DNA of 64,000 bases from Clostridia bacterium (lineage in GTDB: Bacteria; Bacillota; Clostridia; Christensenellales; Aristaeellaceae): NCBI GenBank assembly GCA_017430225.1, contig JAFRNK010000124.1, positions 62,001-126,000 of the forward strand. The letters are read 5' to 3'. Under the pieces are notes generated by a model. It was not told where the DNA came from and made no database searches. It saw only the letters and a list, made by a program, of their open reading frames with translations. Position 1 is the first letter of the stretch; the number at the start of each line of letters is the position of its first letter. Position numbers and translations under genes: made by a program. Below are positions 24,294-32,975 of this stretch, in pieces.

Positions 24294-24758
24294 CTATTCT
24301 GATTCTTCACAACTGTCCGATCTCCTGCCTGGTTTTTCGTCTTTTTCCGGTATTCTTTCATGCAGGGCCGTGTAGGCGCTTTCGGCATGCCTGGCGAGGT
24401 AAGCCCGCTTTTTCCGTTCGTCCTCCGCCTCCAGGGAAGTGGAATCGTGGATGCCGCTCAGGAATTCGAGATGGTGGCGGAACTCGTGGCGCAGGACGCC
24501 CCGCAGGATCCTTCGGGCTTCGGCTTCGTCCGCCAGTGGGTATGCGCGGTCAAAGGAGCCTTTGTACATGACGATCTGCCGGACGCCGGAAAAGACCTTG
24601 TACAGCCCCATGGTATACAGGTCGTTTCCGTGCGCGTAATCCGGGACCGGATGAGCTTCCGACACGATCACGCCGCCGGTCAGGTCGCGGAAAAAGGCTT
24701 CGGGCAGCTCGTCCAGAAGCTCTGATACGATTCTTTTGTAGTCTTCGGTGCTGATCAT
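24294..24758 (-). CDS. Small zincin-like metallopeptidase
   Basis: A 154-residue protein with the zinc-binding motif HEFRHH (HExxH) in GVLRHEFRHHLEFLSGIHD near residue 90-105, followed by an acidic stretch EAEDERKK that may supply the third ligand. The N-terminal part (LLDELPEAFFRDLTGGVIV...DLYTMGLY) fits the small cytosolic metallopeptidase family seen in Clostridia and Actinobacteria. Substrates are unknown. AAGGA precedes ATG 24758, which begins 14 bases after the stop of the alpha/beta hydrolase; probably the same transcript. Confidence 0.75.
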   Translation of the reverse strand: MISTEDYKRIVSELLDELPEAFFRDLTGGVIVSEAHPVPDYAHGNDLYTMGLYKVFSGVRQIVMYKGSFDRAYPLADEAEARRILRGVLRHEFRHHLEFLSGIHDSTSLEAEDERKKRAYLARHAESAYTALHERIPEKDEKPGRRSDSCEESE

Positions 24759-24771
24759 AAATCGTCCTTAT

Positions 24772-25665
24772 TTATGGCTGCAGGAAGAAACGGCACTCGT
24801 CGTCGTTGCACTGCTTCGCCGCCTGGCTTCGGATGTCGCAATGGAAGACGTGGCTGAGCGGCGCTTCATCGGTTCCGTAGGTTCTGTCCACAAAGGGCAC
24901 GCCGCAGGCGGCCAGACGGTTCGTTAGGGCCTTTTGCGCGGGCGGCCCGGCCAGATTGTCGTGACTGGCGGTCATGACGAAGGCGCGGGGAAATTTTTCG
25001 TTGATATAGGGCAGCGGATTGACCAGGTCCAGCTCTTCCGCGCTGCCGTGGTGGGGGAGCAGGGCTTTCATCAGGCTGCGTGTCATGGCATTGGCACCCC
25101 TGCCCAGGCTGATCTGGTAAACTCCGCAGTTCAGCCCTACAGCGTCAGGCACGAAGGGCTTGCCGTCCGGCCGCAGGAGCGGCCGTATGCCGAATTTGGC
25201 CGCATAACCGGGATCGGTGCAGATGGCGGAATAGATGGTGAGCATGTGCGCACCGGCCGAATCGCCCACGGCGAAAATCCGGGTGAGGTCGAACCATTCG
25301 CTGTTTTTCAGTACCCAGGAAAACACCAGATGGGTATCCTCGATGCCCGCCGGGAATTTGAATTCCGGAGCCACCCGATAGGTGAAGTTTACCACGGCGA
25401 AACCCCGCCGGGCCAGGTCCATACAGTAATACTGATACCGTTCCTTGTCACCGTACGTCCAGCCGCCGCCGTGGATGCTGACGATCACCGGCAGTCTGGC
25501 CGCTGTCCCCCTGGGGCGGTAAACGTCCAGCGACTGCCATTTGGGTTCCGATCCGTAGCAGATATCGTCCCGGCGCTCGATGTCAGGCGGCGTGGTCAGG
25601 CCTGCGTCGCGCCTGTCGTCGCTTTTCTTGAATGCTCTCCGCAAATACCAGGTGGTCAGGGACAT
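24772..25665 (-). CDS. Alpha/beta hydrolase (esterase/lipase, HSL-like)
   Basis: A 297-residue esterase of the BD-FAE / hormone-sensitive-lipase branch. The oxyanion motif is HGGGW in IVSIHGGGWTYGDKERYQYY, the nucleophile Ser is in IFAVGDSAGAHML (GDSAG), and late Asp and His candidates are SHDNLAG and SHVFHCD. No signal peptide. It probably deacetylates or de-esterifies small sugar or acyl esters in the cytoplasm. ATG 25665 has GAGGAGGAAACGCC upstream. The frame stays open for a further 1.6 kb to 27318, but that part is antisense to the glycosidase gene and is not real coding sequence. Confidence 0.88.
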   Translation of the reverse strand: MSLTTWYLRRAFKKSDDRRDAGLTTPPDIERRDDICYGSEPKWQSLDVYRPRGTAARLPVIVSIHGGGWTYGDKERYQYYCMDLARRGFAVVNFTYRVAPEFKFPAGIEDTHLVFSWVLKNSEWFDLTRIFAVGDSAGAHMLTIYSAICTDPGYAAKFGIRPLLRPDGKPFVPDAVGLNCGVYQISLGRGANAMTRSLMKALLPHHGSAEELDLVNPLPYINEKFPRAFVMTASHDNLAGPPAQKALTNRLAACGVPFVDRTYGTDEAPLSHVFHCDIRSQAAKQCNDDECRFFLQP

Positions 25666-25786
25666 GGCGTTTCCTCCTCGTGTTTTACTTATTGTTTTCT
25701 GTGTCCTGTCATGTTTTCCTGCTGAAACCCGTAAAAACAGGATTGGTACGGCAGGCCGAGACGGTTGAAAGCCGGGATAATGCCGC

Positions 25787-25814
25787 TTGATTTTTCGGGC
25801 GGATTTGCTACAAT
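25787..25814 (+). promoter_or_regulatory. Promoter of the glycosidase gene
   Basis: TTGATT (25787-25792), 16-bp spacer, TACAAT (25809-25814), 50 bases upstream of the ATG. Confidence 0.65.
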
Positions 25815-25863
25815 AATCGATGATGCCGGTTGCTCTTGAACGGGCGGATAAGGAGAAAACCAC

Positions 25864-27321
25864 ATGACAACCGAACTCAGCGTCTCTTTTTCCTGTAAGA
25901 ACGGGGTGCTCCAGCGCGTGTACGATACCGCTGCGGAAAAGTGCAGGGGCAACCTGAAGCGCTTCGGCAGCGATCTCGTACTGGTGGAGGGCGGCGGTTA
26001 CGAAAAGATCTGGCTTGAAACCCAGCCGATGGGTGGGGAAATGTACGCGCTGCACAATCTGAAAGCGGCGAAAAACAATATCGAGCTGTTCATGCAATAT
26101 CAACGGGCCGACGGTCGCCTGCCAGGTTCCATCCAGTGCAATGACGGGAAAATCGAAGCCCAGTTCAATAAATACCAGGGTTTCTGCTTTCCTTTCCCGG
26201 CGCTGAACCTGTATTATCTGCTGGGGGAGGACAGGGACTACCTGCTCGAATTGCAGGACAGCCTGCGCCGTTTTGACGAGTGCCTGTGGCGCACCCGCGA
26301 CAGCAACGGGGACGGCCTGCTGGAATCGTACTGTGTGTACGATACGGGGGAGGACCAGGCCCTTCGGTACGGGGACGCGCCTTGCTGGTGGACTGAGGAC
26401 GAGCCGCCGCGGGGGTACAGCGTCGTCCCTATGGCCAGCATGGATGTCACGAGCTGGAGTTACGCGGCCCGGGATACGCTGGCGCGGATCAGCCGCATCC
26501 TGGACGACGGGCAGGCTGAAGCGTGGGCGGAAAAGGCCGCCCGGACAGCCCGGGCCTTGCGGGAAGGGCTGTGGGATGAAAAGCGCGGCGCCTGCTATGA
26601 CCGCGACAGGAACGGAAAGACTATCGACATCCTGTGTCATAACACGCTGCGGTGCATGTACTGGGGATCGATTTCCCGGGGGATGGCGGATCGGTTCGTG
26701 AAGGAACACCTGCTGAACCCCCGCGAATTCTGGACGCCGTTCCCCTTGCCGAGCGTAGCGGTCTGCGATCCTATGTTCCGCAACGCGCCGGAAAACAACT
26801 GGAGCGGGCAGCCGGAGGGGCTGACCTACCAGCGGGCGATCCTGGCGCTGGAAAACTACGGATATCATACCATTGTGACCGAGCTCGGGAAAAAGCTGAT
26901 CCACAGCATTGCGGAAAACGGCTTCCGGTTCACCCAGCAGTTCGATCCGTTTACGGGCAAGCCGTCGCTGGTGCACGCCGTGACCCATCAGCCTGTGCAG
27001 GAAGACAGTGGTGAGCCAATACAGGATGCTTACGGCCCGACGCTGCTTTCCGCGCTCGAATACATCGCCCACCGGTTCGGCATCCATCCCCATCTGGGCC
27101 AGGTCTGGTTCAGCCTGGGCAGTGGAGAAGAATACGCCTATGACGCCGCTTTTTACGGGCACCGGTATTCCATCCGCAGTAACGGCAGAACGGCGGAAAT
27201 CATGGTGGACGGCAAAGCGCGGGTCACCTGTCCCTGCGGCCGGCGGATCATCGCCGACAGCCGGGGAGAGATCCTGGACACCTTCCGCATAGAAGCTGCT
27301 GCGTGCGATGCTGTGCATTGA
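25864..27321 (+). CDS. (alpha/alpha)6-barrel glycosidase (GH63/MGH1-like)
   Basis: A 485-residue protein with the pattern of GH63/GH37-like alpha-glycosidases. It has PMGGEMYALHNLKAAKNNIELFMQYQRADGRLPGSI early (residues about 57-92), RDSNGDGLLESYCVYDTGEDQ (about 144-165) with the candidate catalytic Asp/Glu, and NNWSGQPEGLTYQRAILALENYGYH near 320. Enzymes of this fold act on alpha-glucosides, mannosylglycerate or N-glycan-like sugars. No signal peptide. AAGGAG precedes ATG 25864. Its last 14 bases overlap the next gene. Confidence 0.8.
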   Translation: MTTELSVSFSCKNGVLQRVYDTAAEKCRGNLKRFGSDLVLVEGGGYEKIWLETQPMGGEMYALHNLKAAKNNIELFMQYQRADGRLPGSIQCNDGKIEAQFNKYQGFCFPFPALNLYYLLGEDRDYLLELQDSLRRFDECLWRTRDSNGDGLLESYCVYDTGEDQALRYGDAPCWWTEDEPPRGYSVVPMASMDVTSWSYAARDTLARISRILDDGQAEAWAEKAARTARALREGLWDEKRGACYDRDRNGKTIDILCHNTLRCMYWGSISRGMADRFVKEHLLNPREFWTPFPLPSVAVCDPMFRNAPENNWSGQPEGLTYQRAILALENYGYHTIVTELGKKLIHSIAENGFRFTQQFDPFTGKPSLVHAVTHQPVQEDSGEPIQDAYGPTLLSALEYIAHRFGIHPHLGQVWFSLGSGEEYAYDAAFYGHRYSIRSNGRTAEIMVDGKARVTCPCGRRIIADSRGEILDTFRIEAAACDAVH

Positions 27322-27907
27322 TGAGCTGCGGGAGAACGAGGTGATTGATTTCGTGGACCCGGTGAACGACGAAAAGAAGAAGCTGCGCGAGGTGATGCTG
27401 GCAAGGCAGAAATCGCTGTCCGCTGACTATGTAAAAGCGGCCGGGGACAGTATCCAGGCACAGGTGCTTTCCTCGGCCATCTACCGAAACGCGGGGAGTA
27501 TTTTCACTTATATCAGCCTGCCTCGGGAACCTTCAACGGACCGCATCATCCGTCAGGCGTTTGCGGACGGGAAACAGGTTTATGTCCCGAAGTGCGTGAA
27601 CGGCCGGATGCTTGCGGTGCGCATCGGTGATCTGCGGCGTCTGCGTTCCGGTACGTATGGGATCCCGGAACCGGTCGACTGTACGGAGACAAGAACGGCG
27701 GACGAACTCGACCTGATCATCGTTCCCTGCGTCGCGGCATCGCCCGAAGGGCGCAGACTGGGCCATGGAGCAGGGTATTACGACCGTTTTCTTGGCGGAA
27801 CGGCAGGAAAAACGGTCTGCCTCTGCTTCCGACAGATGCTTTGCGGCGGCATCCCTATGGCAGACTGCGATGTTTACATGGCGCACGTTATTTCGGAACA
27901 GGCGTAA
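27308..27907 (+). CDS. 5-formyltetrahydrofolate cyclo-ligase
   Basis: A 199-residue enzyme of the MTHFS family, which uses ATP to turn 5-formyl-THF into 5,10-methenyl-THF. The conserved nucleotide/folate motif is GRRLGHGAGYYDRFLGG near residue 150-165, and the N-terminal region has the usual KKKLREVMLARQKSLS helix. The overlapping ATG 27308 gives an extra 15 or so residues; GTG 27341 with GGGAG upstream is a good alternative start. Overlap with the glycosidase gene points to translational coupling, although no metabolic link is apparent. Confidence 0.88.
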   Translation: MLCIDELRENEVIDFVDPVNDEKKKLREVMLARQKSLSADYVKAAGDSIQAQVLSSAIYRNAGSIFTYISLPREPSTDRIIRQAFADGKQVYVPKCVNGRMLAVRIGDLRRLRSGTYGIPEPVDCTETRTADELDLIIVPCVAASPEGRRLGHGAGYYDRFLGGTAGKTVCLCFRQMLCGGIPMADCDVYMAHVISEQA

Positions 27908-28006
27908 AGATTTTGAAAAAACGGTATTCTCTGCTCAGAATATGTTATAATTCTGTCGGGGCTGGCTGACTGTCAGTCCGGAAATATACAAAGAGGGTGA
28001 ATGCGC

Positions 28007-28576
28007 ATGACACATACAGATGCTAAACTTACCATCGATCCGGAAATCGTATCGAAGCTCCATTCGGGAGAATCAGGATTTTGTTTTGCCGCCCACAGCG
28101 ACGGCTCGGATAACCGCATCGACAGCGATGCCATTATGGACGCCGCCACGGTTGGAGCTACCATCGGCATCATGACCGCGGTGTTCCAGGGACTCAAAAA
28201 AGCCTTCCGGAATAGAGGGAAAACGCAGGATGATCTACAGGCGGAAAAGGAAGCGGCAAAGATCAACAAGACCTGCGGCTCCCTGGATCTGCTGCTCGGG
28301 GATTATCTTGAGGCAGCACAGAAAGGCATCGTCGAGGAAGACGATCTGGACCTCCTGATCGATACTCTCCGGGATACTGAAAGCTGTTATCAGTCCGGTA
28401 AGCTGAAGGTTTCGGGGGAGAAAGAACTGGCTGTCATCAGCCAAAGCATAGCAGATTTTACGGCTGCCATGACCGGATGCGAAGCGGCGGAAACATCGGC
28501 GGTGGATCCGTTCCGCCGCATCCTGGAGCAGCTGGTCCGGCAAAAGGAATGGATCAGCAAAAAGAACCCGGTGTAA
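28007..28576 (+). CDS. Unidentified 189-residue protein
   Basis: No family recognised. The first 35 residues are polar, followed by a small-residue/hydrophobic stretch (AIMDAATVGATIGIMTAVFQGLKKAF), then a basic segment and a mainly helical acidic region to the end. The weak hydrophobic stretch is glycine- and alanine-rich and might insert in a membrane or pack as an amphipathic helix. AGAGGGTGA favours ATG 28007; ATG 28001 in the same frame is possible. It stands alone between the cyclo-ligase gene and a good terminator, with TATAAT-like bases near 27940-27950. Confidence 0.65.
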   Translation: MTHTDAKLTIDPEIVSKLHSGESGFCFAAHSDGSDNRIDSDAIMDAATVGATIGIMTAVFQGLKKAFRNRGKTQDDLQAEKEAAKINKTCGSLDLLLGDYLEAAQKGIVEEDDLDLLIDTLRDTESCYQSGKLKVSGEKELAVISQSIADFTAAMTGCEAAETSAVDPFRRILEQLVRQKEWISKKNPV

Positions 28577-28611
28577 ACGGGCATCAGGCAAAACGTTGTC
28601 TGTATATATTC

Positions 28612-28637
28612 AAAGGGCTGCGCAACAGCCCTTTTTT
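28612..28637 (+). terminator. Intrinsic terminator
   Basis: Stem AAAGGGCTG with CAGCCCTTT (28612-28620 and 28626-28634), 5-base loop and a run of six T. Ends the unidentified gene and abuts the convergent HAD gene stop. Confidence 0.85.
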
Positions 28638-29422
28638 CATTGCATGGAAGAGTTCTCCTGCTGCAGACAGTGGCCCCTTAGCCAATTGGCGACGCCGTCT
28701 TGATCATTCGATAAAGTGACTTCGTCAGAGATGCAAAGGACTTGGGGCACGGCATTTGCGACAGCAATCCCTTTCCCGCACATCCTAAGCATGTCGATGT
28801 CATTGCTGTCATCCCCGAAAGCCACGATATCTTCGAGTATTATTCCACTGTGCTTAGATAAAGCCTTGATCGCGGCAATCTTTCCTGATTCTCTGGGCAG
28901 AAATGCGTACCATCTCTCGCCGCGGTAGCATTGCATCTTACAGGCTGTCCTGTCAGCAATCTCATGTGCGATCGCTTCGTCAGGGAGTTCTGCGACAATC
29001 TTGTTCGCATTCACTTTTAGCTCAGCGCAGTAATCGTTGTATACGGCTTTGCGGAGCTTTTCCGATTCGGAGATCCGGCGGCTGTTCCAGTAAACCGTTT
29101 TCCCGGCGGCAACGGTGATTTCCGCCCTGGGCGTCAGATCCAGAATGCTCCTGACGATCCGGTTTGTTTCATCCTCTGAGAACTCGCATGAATAAATACA
29201 CCGACCAGCTGCATGGATCAGTGTCCCGTCTGTGGTGATTTCGTAATCCGGCTTCAGCAATGCTATATATCGCTCTGCGCCGATCCAGTACCTCGCAGTC
29301 GCTATGGCGAATTTGATTCTCTGTTTCCGGCATGCTGCAAGTACATCCAGCGTCGTGTCAGAGATACTGCCGTCTTCCCTGAGCAAAGTGTGATCCAGAT
29401 CTGTCAAAATCATTTGTATCAT
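28637..29422 (-). CDS. Cof-type HAD hydrolase
   Basis: A 261-residue HAD-superfamily IIB phosphatase. Motif I is MILTDLDHTLLREDGSIS (the nucleophile and acid Asp in DLDHT), motif II is FAIATARY, and motif IV is VAFGDDSNDIDMLRMCG. Such enzymes dephosphorylate sugar phosphates, nucleotides or FMN-like molecules. ATG 29422 is taken because motif I must lie close to the start; GGAG is 14 bases upstream, a longer gap than usual. It overlaps neither neighbour once this start is used. Possibly co-transcribed with the PNPOx-like gene upstream. Confidence 0.88.
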   Translation of the reverse strand: MIQMILTDLDHTLLREDGSISDTTLDVLAACRKQRIKFAIATARYWIGAERYIALLKPDYEITTDGTLIHAAGRCIYSCEFSEDETNRIVRSILDLTPRAEITVAAGKTVYWNSRRISESEKLRKAVYNDYCAELKVNANKIVAELPDEAIAHEIADRTACKMQCYRGERWYAFLPRESGKIAAIKALSKHSGIILEDIVAFGDDSNDIDMLRMCGKGIAVANAVPQVLCISDEVTLSNDQDGVANWLRGHCLQQENSSMQ

Positions 29423-29496
29423 GGTTTGTGCCCAGTCTCCTTTGCCAAGCGGGTTCCGATTCGAATTGTGGCTGAAAACCTCAAAACCGGAAATTG

Positions 29497-29973
29497 TCAA
29501 TGCTTCGCATTCACAGCATTGTATCCGTTTTCGAATGCTTTATCTGCATCAAAAGCCGCAATGTCGGAGGCGGACAGGTCGCCTTTCCCGTCATAACGAT
29601 AGAATCGCCCGCTGTCAGCGATGAATTCCAGGATGCAGTAGTCTTTGTCTTCGATGCCTTTCGGATAGTACTTTTCATCTCCTTCGTTCCAAAGGAGTTC
29701 TTTATATTTTCTTTCAAAGTGCACAATGACGTTTCCGAACAGGCAAAGCCCTTCAAAAGCCGAATCGTCAGAAAAATACAGGCATGCTTTTCCATTTCTC
29801 AGCAGGCTCCGTACATGGCAAGAACCCGTATTTGTCGAGATCAGGTGCCTGCCCAGGCCCTTGTGCCATACGCAGAATACCCTGCGGATATTCTGACGAC
29901 CCATTTCATCGGTATACCCGATGGTTGCAAACAATGACCGGTTGACAAGATCCATCATTTCGTCTTTTGTCAT
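29497..29973 (-). CDS. Pyridoxamine 5-phosphate oxidase-like (split barrel) protein
   Basis: A 158-residue protein that fits the PNPOx-like FMN-binding split barrel. It has a start helix TKDEMMDLVNRSLFATIGYTDEMGRQNIRRVFCVW, a strand-rich core HLISTNTGSCHVRSLLRNGKACLYFSD (residues about 43-70), and a C-terminal part with CILEFIADSGRFYRYDG. Members act as flavin-dependent oxidoreductases or heme/flavin binders; the role here is unknown. AGAGAGGAAACGCC precedes ATG 29973. It lies between a HAD and a GNAT gene on the same strand. Confidence 0.8.
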   Translation of the reverse strand: MTKDEMMDLVNRSLFATIGYTDEMGRQNIRRVFCVWHKGLGRHLISTNTGSCHVRSLLRNGKACLYFSDDSAFEGLCLFGNVIVHFERKYKELLWNEGDEKYYPKGIEDKDYCILEFIADSGRFYRYDGKGDLSASDIAAFDADKAFENGYNAVNAKH

Positions 29974-30042
29974 GGCGTTTCCTCTCTGATCCCTGTTTTT
30001 CTCTCTTGCAGGTTCGTATAATTCCCACGCAAACCCGCGCGT

Positions 30043-30546
30043 TCAGGTTAACGACCGCTGTGCCAAAACCACGGTATAATGATCTGTGTTATAAGTGGCT
30101 CCCGTCTCAATGAAGCGATTCTTTTTCCAGAAATGCTCGGCTTGCGGATTTCCCCTGACCCATCCCAGACGGACAGCTGAGAATCCAAGGTTCTTTAGAT
30201 AGGAGCACAGCCCGTCAATGATTCCGCTTCCGACGCCCGCATTCTGTACGGAAACATCCGTCATGAAAAAGCCGATAAAAGCCATAGCCGGATCGGGATA
30301 ACCGAGGATCAAATCCATCACGGCAATCAGCTTTTCACCGTCATAGTAGCCCAGGTAATGCTTATCCGAAAAATCCTTGTTCGGAGGCAGCGCTATCATA
30401 TCGCTTGCAATGCTCTCTGCTGTCACAAACGGCGGGCAGTACTGATAGTACAAAGAATTTTTACAGCACAGTGCGTATACTTCCGGAATACTGTCCTCTG
30501 TCAGATGCTTCACCTTGCAGCGGTCGGACAATAATGAGATATCCAT
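30043..30546 (-). CDS. GNAT-family N-acetyltransferase
   Basis: A 167-residue acetyltransferase. The acetyl-CoA pyrophosphate loop is in DVSVQNAGVGSGIIDGLCSYLKNLG (QNAGVGSG, the QxxGxG/A motif) near residue 100-125, followed by VRLGWVRGNPQAEHFWKKNRF, the usual motif B. The acceptor is unknown. GAGGGAACCGA lies before ATG 30546. Separated by about 70 bases from the PNPOx-like gene. Confidence 0.88.
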   Translation of the reverse strand: MDISLLSDRCKVKHLTEDSIPEVYALCCKNSLYYQYCPPFVTAESIASDMIALPPNKDFSDKHYLGYYDGEKLIAVMDLILGYPDPAMAFIGFFMTDVSVQNAGVGSGIIDGLCSYLKNLGFSAVRLGWVRGNPQAEHFWKKNRFIETGATYNTDHYTVVLAQRSLT

Positions 30547-30913
30547 TCGGTTCCCTCACAAGTTCCTGGTTAAAGGCTCTGCTCTTCACATTCTTCATAG
30601 CCGCCAGGCTGCGGAATATGGCGACGATGTTTTGTGCGGTACTGCTGCAGCCTTTCAGCACGATGGAAGAGGCGCCGTAGAAAACCGGCTCAAGGTCTGG
30701 ACAGCCATGATTTCACTGTGCTTTTTCCTTGTGCCGCTGATGGAGTCGGAGATCATCGCACAGAGGCTGAAGACATTGCTGGGAATGATTGCTATTTTTG
30801 TCATAGTCTTAAACTTTCGCTTCTGAATCCCGTTGCCTTATACAGCTGCCTCACAGAGCCTCAACAATAACAAATTTATTCTATCACAAACCCTGTCATT
30901 TGACCAGACAAAA
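30547..30913. other. Gene-poor gap
   Basis: No convincing gene. A short plus-strand frame ending at 30826 codes for a hydrophobic 40-residue stretch (WTAMISLCFFLVPLMES...) without a ribosome site or known family; it may be a decayed gene end. AT-rich bases near 30865-30895 could hold the promoter of the GNAT gene. Confidence 0.4.
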
Positions 30914-30946
30914 ACAGCCCGGCGGTTTTCGCAGCCGCCGGGCTGT
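30914..30946 (-). terminator. Terminator of the redox operon
   Basis: Perfect 12-bp GC-rich stem (30914-30925 with 30935-30946), 9-base loop, followed on the minus strand by TTTTTG. It lies 69 bases beyond the permease stop. Confidence 0.88.
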
Positions 30947-31014
30947 GGTCATTGATCCGATGATTAATCCTTATCGCTCCGGACTTCTTTCGTATTGTTT
31001 GTGTGAATCTTCCC

Positions 31015-31926
31015 CTAAATGATGATATCTGTCAGAAGTCCGGCGGCCAGCGCGAACAGAATGACAAAGGCCAGATAAACCAGGAACCGTTTCCAGCCCA
31101 GAACGATCTTCATGGCGCCCAGGTTGGTGATTTTGGTTGCAGGCCCGGTGATCATGAAAGCGGCGGCGCTGCCCATGCTCATGCCATCCGCGAGCCACTG
31201 CTGCAAAAGCGGGATGGTGCCGCCTCCGCACATATACACCGGCACTCCGATGGTCGCGGCCATCAGGACGCCGAAGCCGCTGTTCTTGCCGAACAGCCCG
31301 CTGACGAACCCCTCCGGTACGTGGATCTGATACAAAGCGGTGAGCAGGATGCCCAGGGCGAACATGGGGCCGGTGGCTTTGATATTGCGCCAAATATTCT
31401 TCAGGAAGCGCATAAGAAGGTTCGGGTCTGTATCGCGGCTCCTGCCTTCATGGAAGCCGGTGAAGTCAAAGAAGGATTTGTCTTTTCCGGAGTAAAACAG
31501 GCGGATGAGCCAGCCGGCCGCGCAACCGCACAGAAAGCAGCTGACAAAGCGAATGATCACCGCCGTCTGTCCCAAAGCCCCGCTATAGAAGAGCAGCTGC
31601 GGATTCAGCAGGATGCTGCTCATCATGAAAGCCGCCAGGTAATCATCCTTCACACCCTGCTCAGAGAACGAAGCCGCAATGGGAATGGTGCCGTACATGC
31701 ACAAAGGCGATGCGATTCCCAGCAGGCTCGCCGGTATCACACCCAGCCAGCCCATCCTGCGCCGGCCGATCTTCGCAAAGGCGCCGTGAATATACTTCTT
31801 CCCGAATACCGATACAGCGCTGCCCAGTACGATGCCCAAAGCCCAGTACGGTGCGATCTGCCGGATCTGAATATCCAGGTAGTACCATAGATAAACAGCT
31901 TCCCGTTCGATCCAGGCCCACATCAT
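31015..31926 (-). CDS. Permease of the YraQ / DUF318 type
   Basis: A 303-residue membrane protein with about eight membrane segments in two halves. Each half has a conserved polar turn: IASPLCMYGTIPIAASFSEQG in the first and VPVYMCGGGTIPLLQQWL in the second, with Cys followed by a TIP motif. This family (YraQ, SO_0444, ArsP-like) is linked to metal, metalloid or thiol-related efflux. Its ATG (31926, or the tandem ATG at 31923) overlaps the TAA of the DUF362 gene, so the two are coupled. Last gene of the MerR-controlled operon. Confidence 0.85.
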   Translation of the reverse strand: MMWAWIEREAVYLWYYLDIQIRQIAPYWALGIVLGSAVSVFGKKYIHGAFAKIGRRRMGWLGVIPASLLGIASPLCMYGTIPIAASFSEQGVKDDYLAAFMMSSILLNPQLLFYSGALGQTAVIIRFVSCFLCGCAAGWLIRLFYSGKDKSFFDFTGFHEGRSRDTDPNLLMRFLKNIWRNIKATGPMFALGILLTALYQIHVPEGFVSGLFGKNSGFGVLMAATIGVPVYMCGGGTIPLLQQWLADGMSMGSAAAFMITGPATKITNLGAMKIVLGWKRFLVYLAFVILFALAAGLLTDIII

Positions 31927-32921
31927 TATTTGTTTACCACGACCAGCTGATAGGCCCTGCTGCCAAGCCCGATCTGTTCACCGGCTTCGAGTGTGTGCAG
32001 GCCGTTGCGGCTCTCAATACGCTTTACCAGGCTGCCGCTGTCCGGCATGGCGTACACCAGGTCGATCGCAGCCTGGTCGATGGCCAGCGGATCGAGAGAA
32101 GCGAGGATTCCGATGTCATGCATGTCCGGCTCGGCAGGATTCCCGTCGCAGTCGCAGTCCACGGACAGGCGGTTCATTACGCTGATATAGACGATGTTAT
32201 CGCCCATGGCGTCGTTGATGCCCTTGGCGGCGTCGGCCATGGCTTCCAGGAAGGGATTCTGCTCGCCCCAGATGCCGCCGCTGGTTTTGGTGCCGCCGGA
32301 ATGGATCCACACTTTGCCCATGGAGGAGCTAAAACCGATGGAGATGTTTTTGATCGCGCCGCCGAAGCCGGCCATGGCGTGGCCCTTGAAGTGGGTCAGT
32401 ACCAGGAAGGAATCATAATTCGCGAAGTGGCTGCCGACATAATCCACCTGGATGCGCCTGCCGCCTTCGATGGGAAGCTCCATGCTGCCTTCTTCGTCCA
32501 GGATGTCCAGTTCCGCTACGTCAGTAAGACCGTTGTCTTTGGCCTGCTGCCGGTGCATGGCGGTGGAAGCGCGGCTGCCGCCGTAAGCGGTGTTGCATTC
32601 CACGATGGTGCCGTTGACTTCATGCACCAAATCGGCAATCAGTACCGGCCGCAGGTAATTGCTGCGTTCGCTTTCACCGGTGGACATCTTCACGCCCACT
32701 TTCCCAGGCAGGTCGATGCCCAGCACGTCGTACATCATGACCAGGCTTTCCGGAGATATGTCGGAGATGTAATAGACGACGGAGGCATCTGAACTGTCGG
32801 TGCAGTAGGGCAGTTGAGCGGTATCCAGCGTTACGCCGCTGTTGGTCGTCAGCGTGTCCGCCGTCGCGGAACAGGCGCTGAGGAGAAGCAAAGCGAGAAG
32901 TATGGAGATCGTTTGCTTCAT
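31926..32921 (-). CDS. DUF362-domain lipoprotein
   Basis: A 331-residue exported protein. The signal peptide has the lipobox LLSACS (Cys17). The mature part is a single DUF362 domain: KVGVKMSTGESERSNYLRP, IVECNTAYGGSRASTAMH, FLVLTHFKGHAMAGFGGAIKNISIGFSS, and CDCDGNPAEPDMHDIGILASLDPLAIDQAAIDLVY near the end. DUF362 proteins often carry ferredoxin modules, but this one does not; some of its Cys residues (CDCDG) could bind metal. AGGAGG precedes ATG 32921. It sits between an AKR-ferredoxin and the permease gene, which fits an envelope redox function. Confidence 0.85.
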   Translation of the reverse strand: MKQTISILLALLLLSACSATADTLTTNSGVTLDTAQLPYCTDSSDASVVYYISDISPESLVMMYDVLGIDLPGKVGVKMSTGESERSNYLRPVLIADLVHEVNGTIVECNTAYGGSRASTAMHRQQAKDNGLTDVAELDILDEEGSMELPIEGGRRIQVDYVGSHFANYDSFLVLTHFKGHAMAGFGGAIKNISIGFSSSMGKVWIHSGGTKTSGGIWGEQNPFLEAMADAAKGINDAMGDNIVYISVMNRLSVDCDCDGNPAEPDMHDIGILASLDPLAIDQAAIDLVYAMPDSGSLVKRIESRNGLHTLEAGEQIGLGSRAYQLVVVNK

Positions 32922-32975
32922 GGGAGATTTCCTCCTTTTCTGAAACTGTTCAATGGATGCTTTTCTTTGCCCGGC

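Noticed and set aside
25666..27318. Open frame on the minus strand continuing the alpha/beta hydrolase to about 848 residues
   Set aside because: It is antisense to the glycosidase gene, has no recognisable domain and lies upstream of a good ribosome site at 25665.
30515..30826. Short hydrophobic frame as a membrane protein gene
   Set aside because: No ribosome site, no family and a composition that changes midway; at best a decayed fragment.
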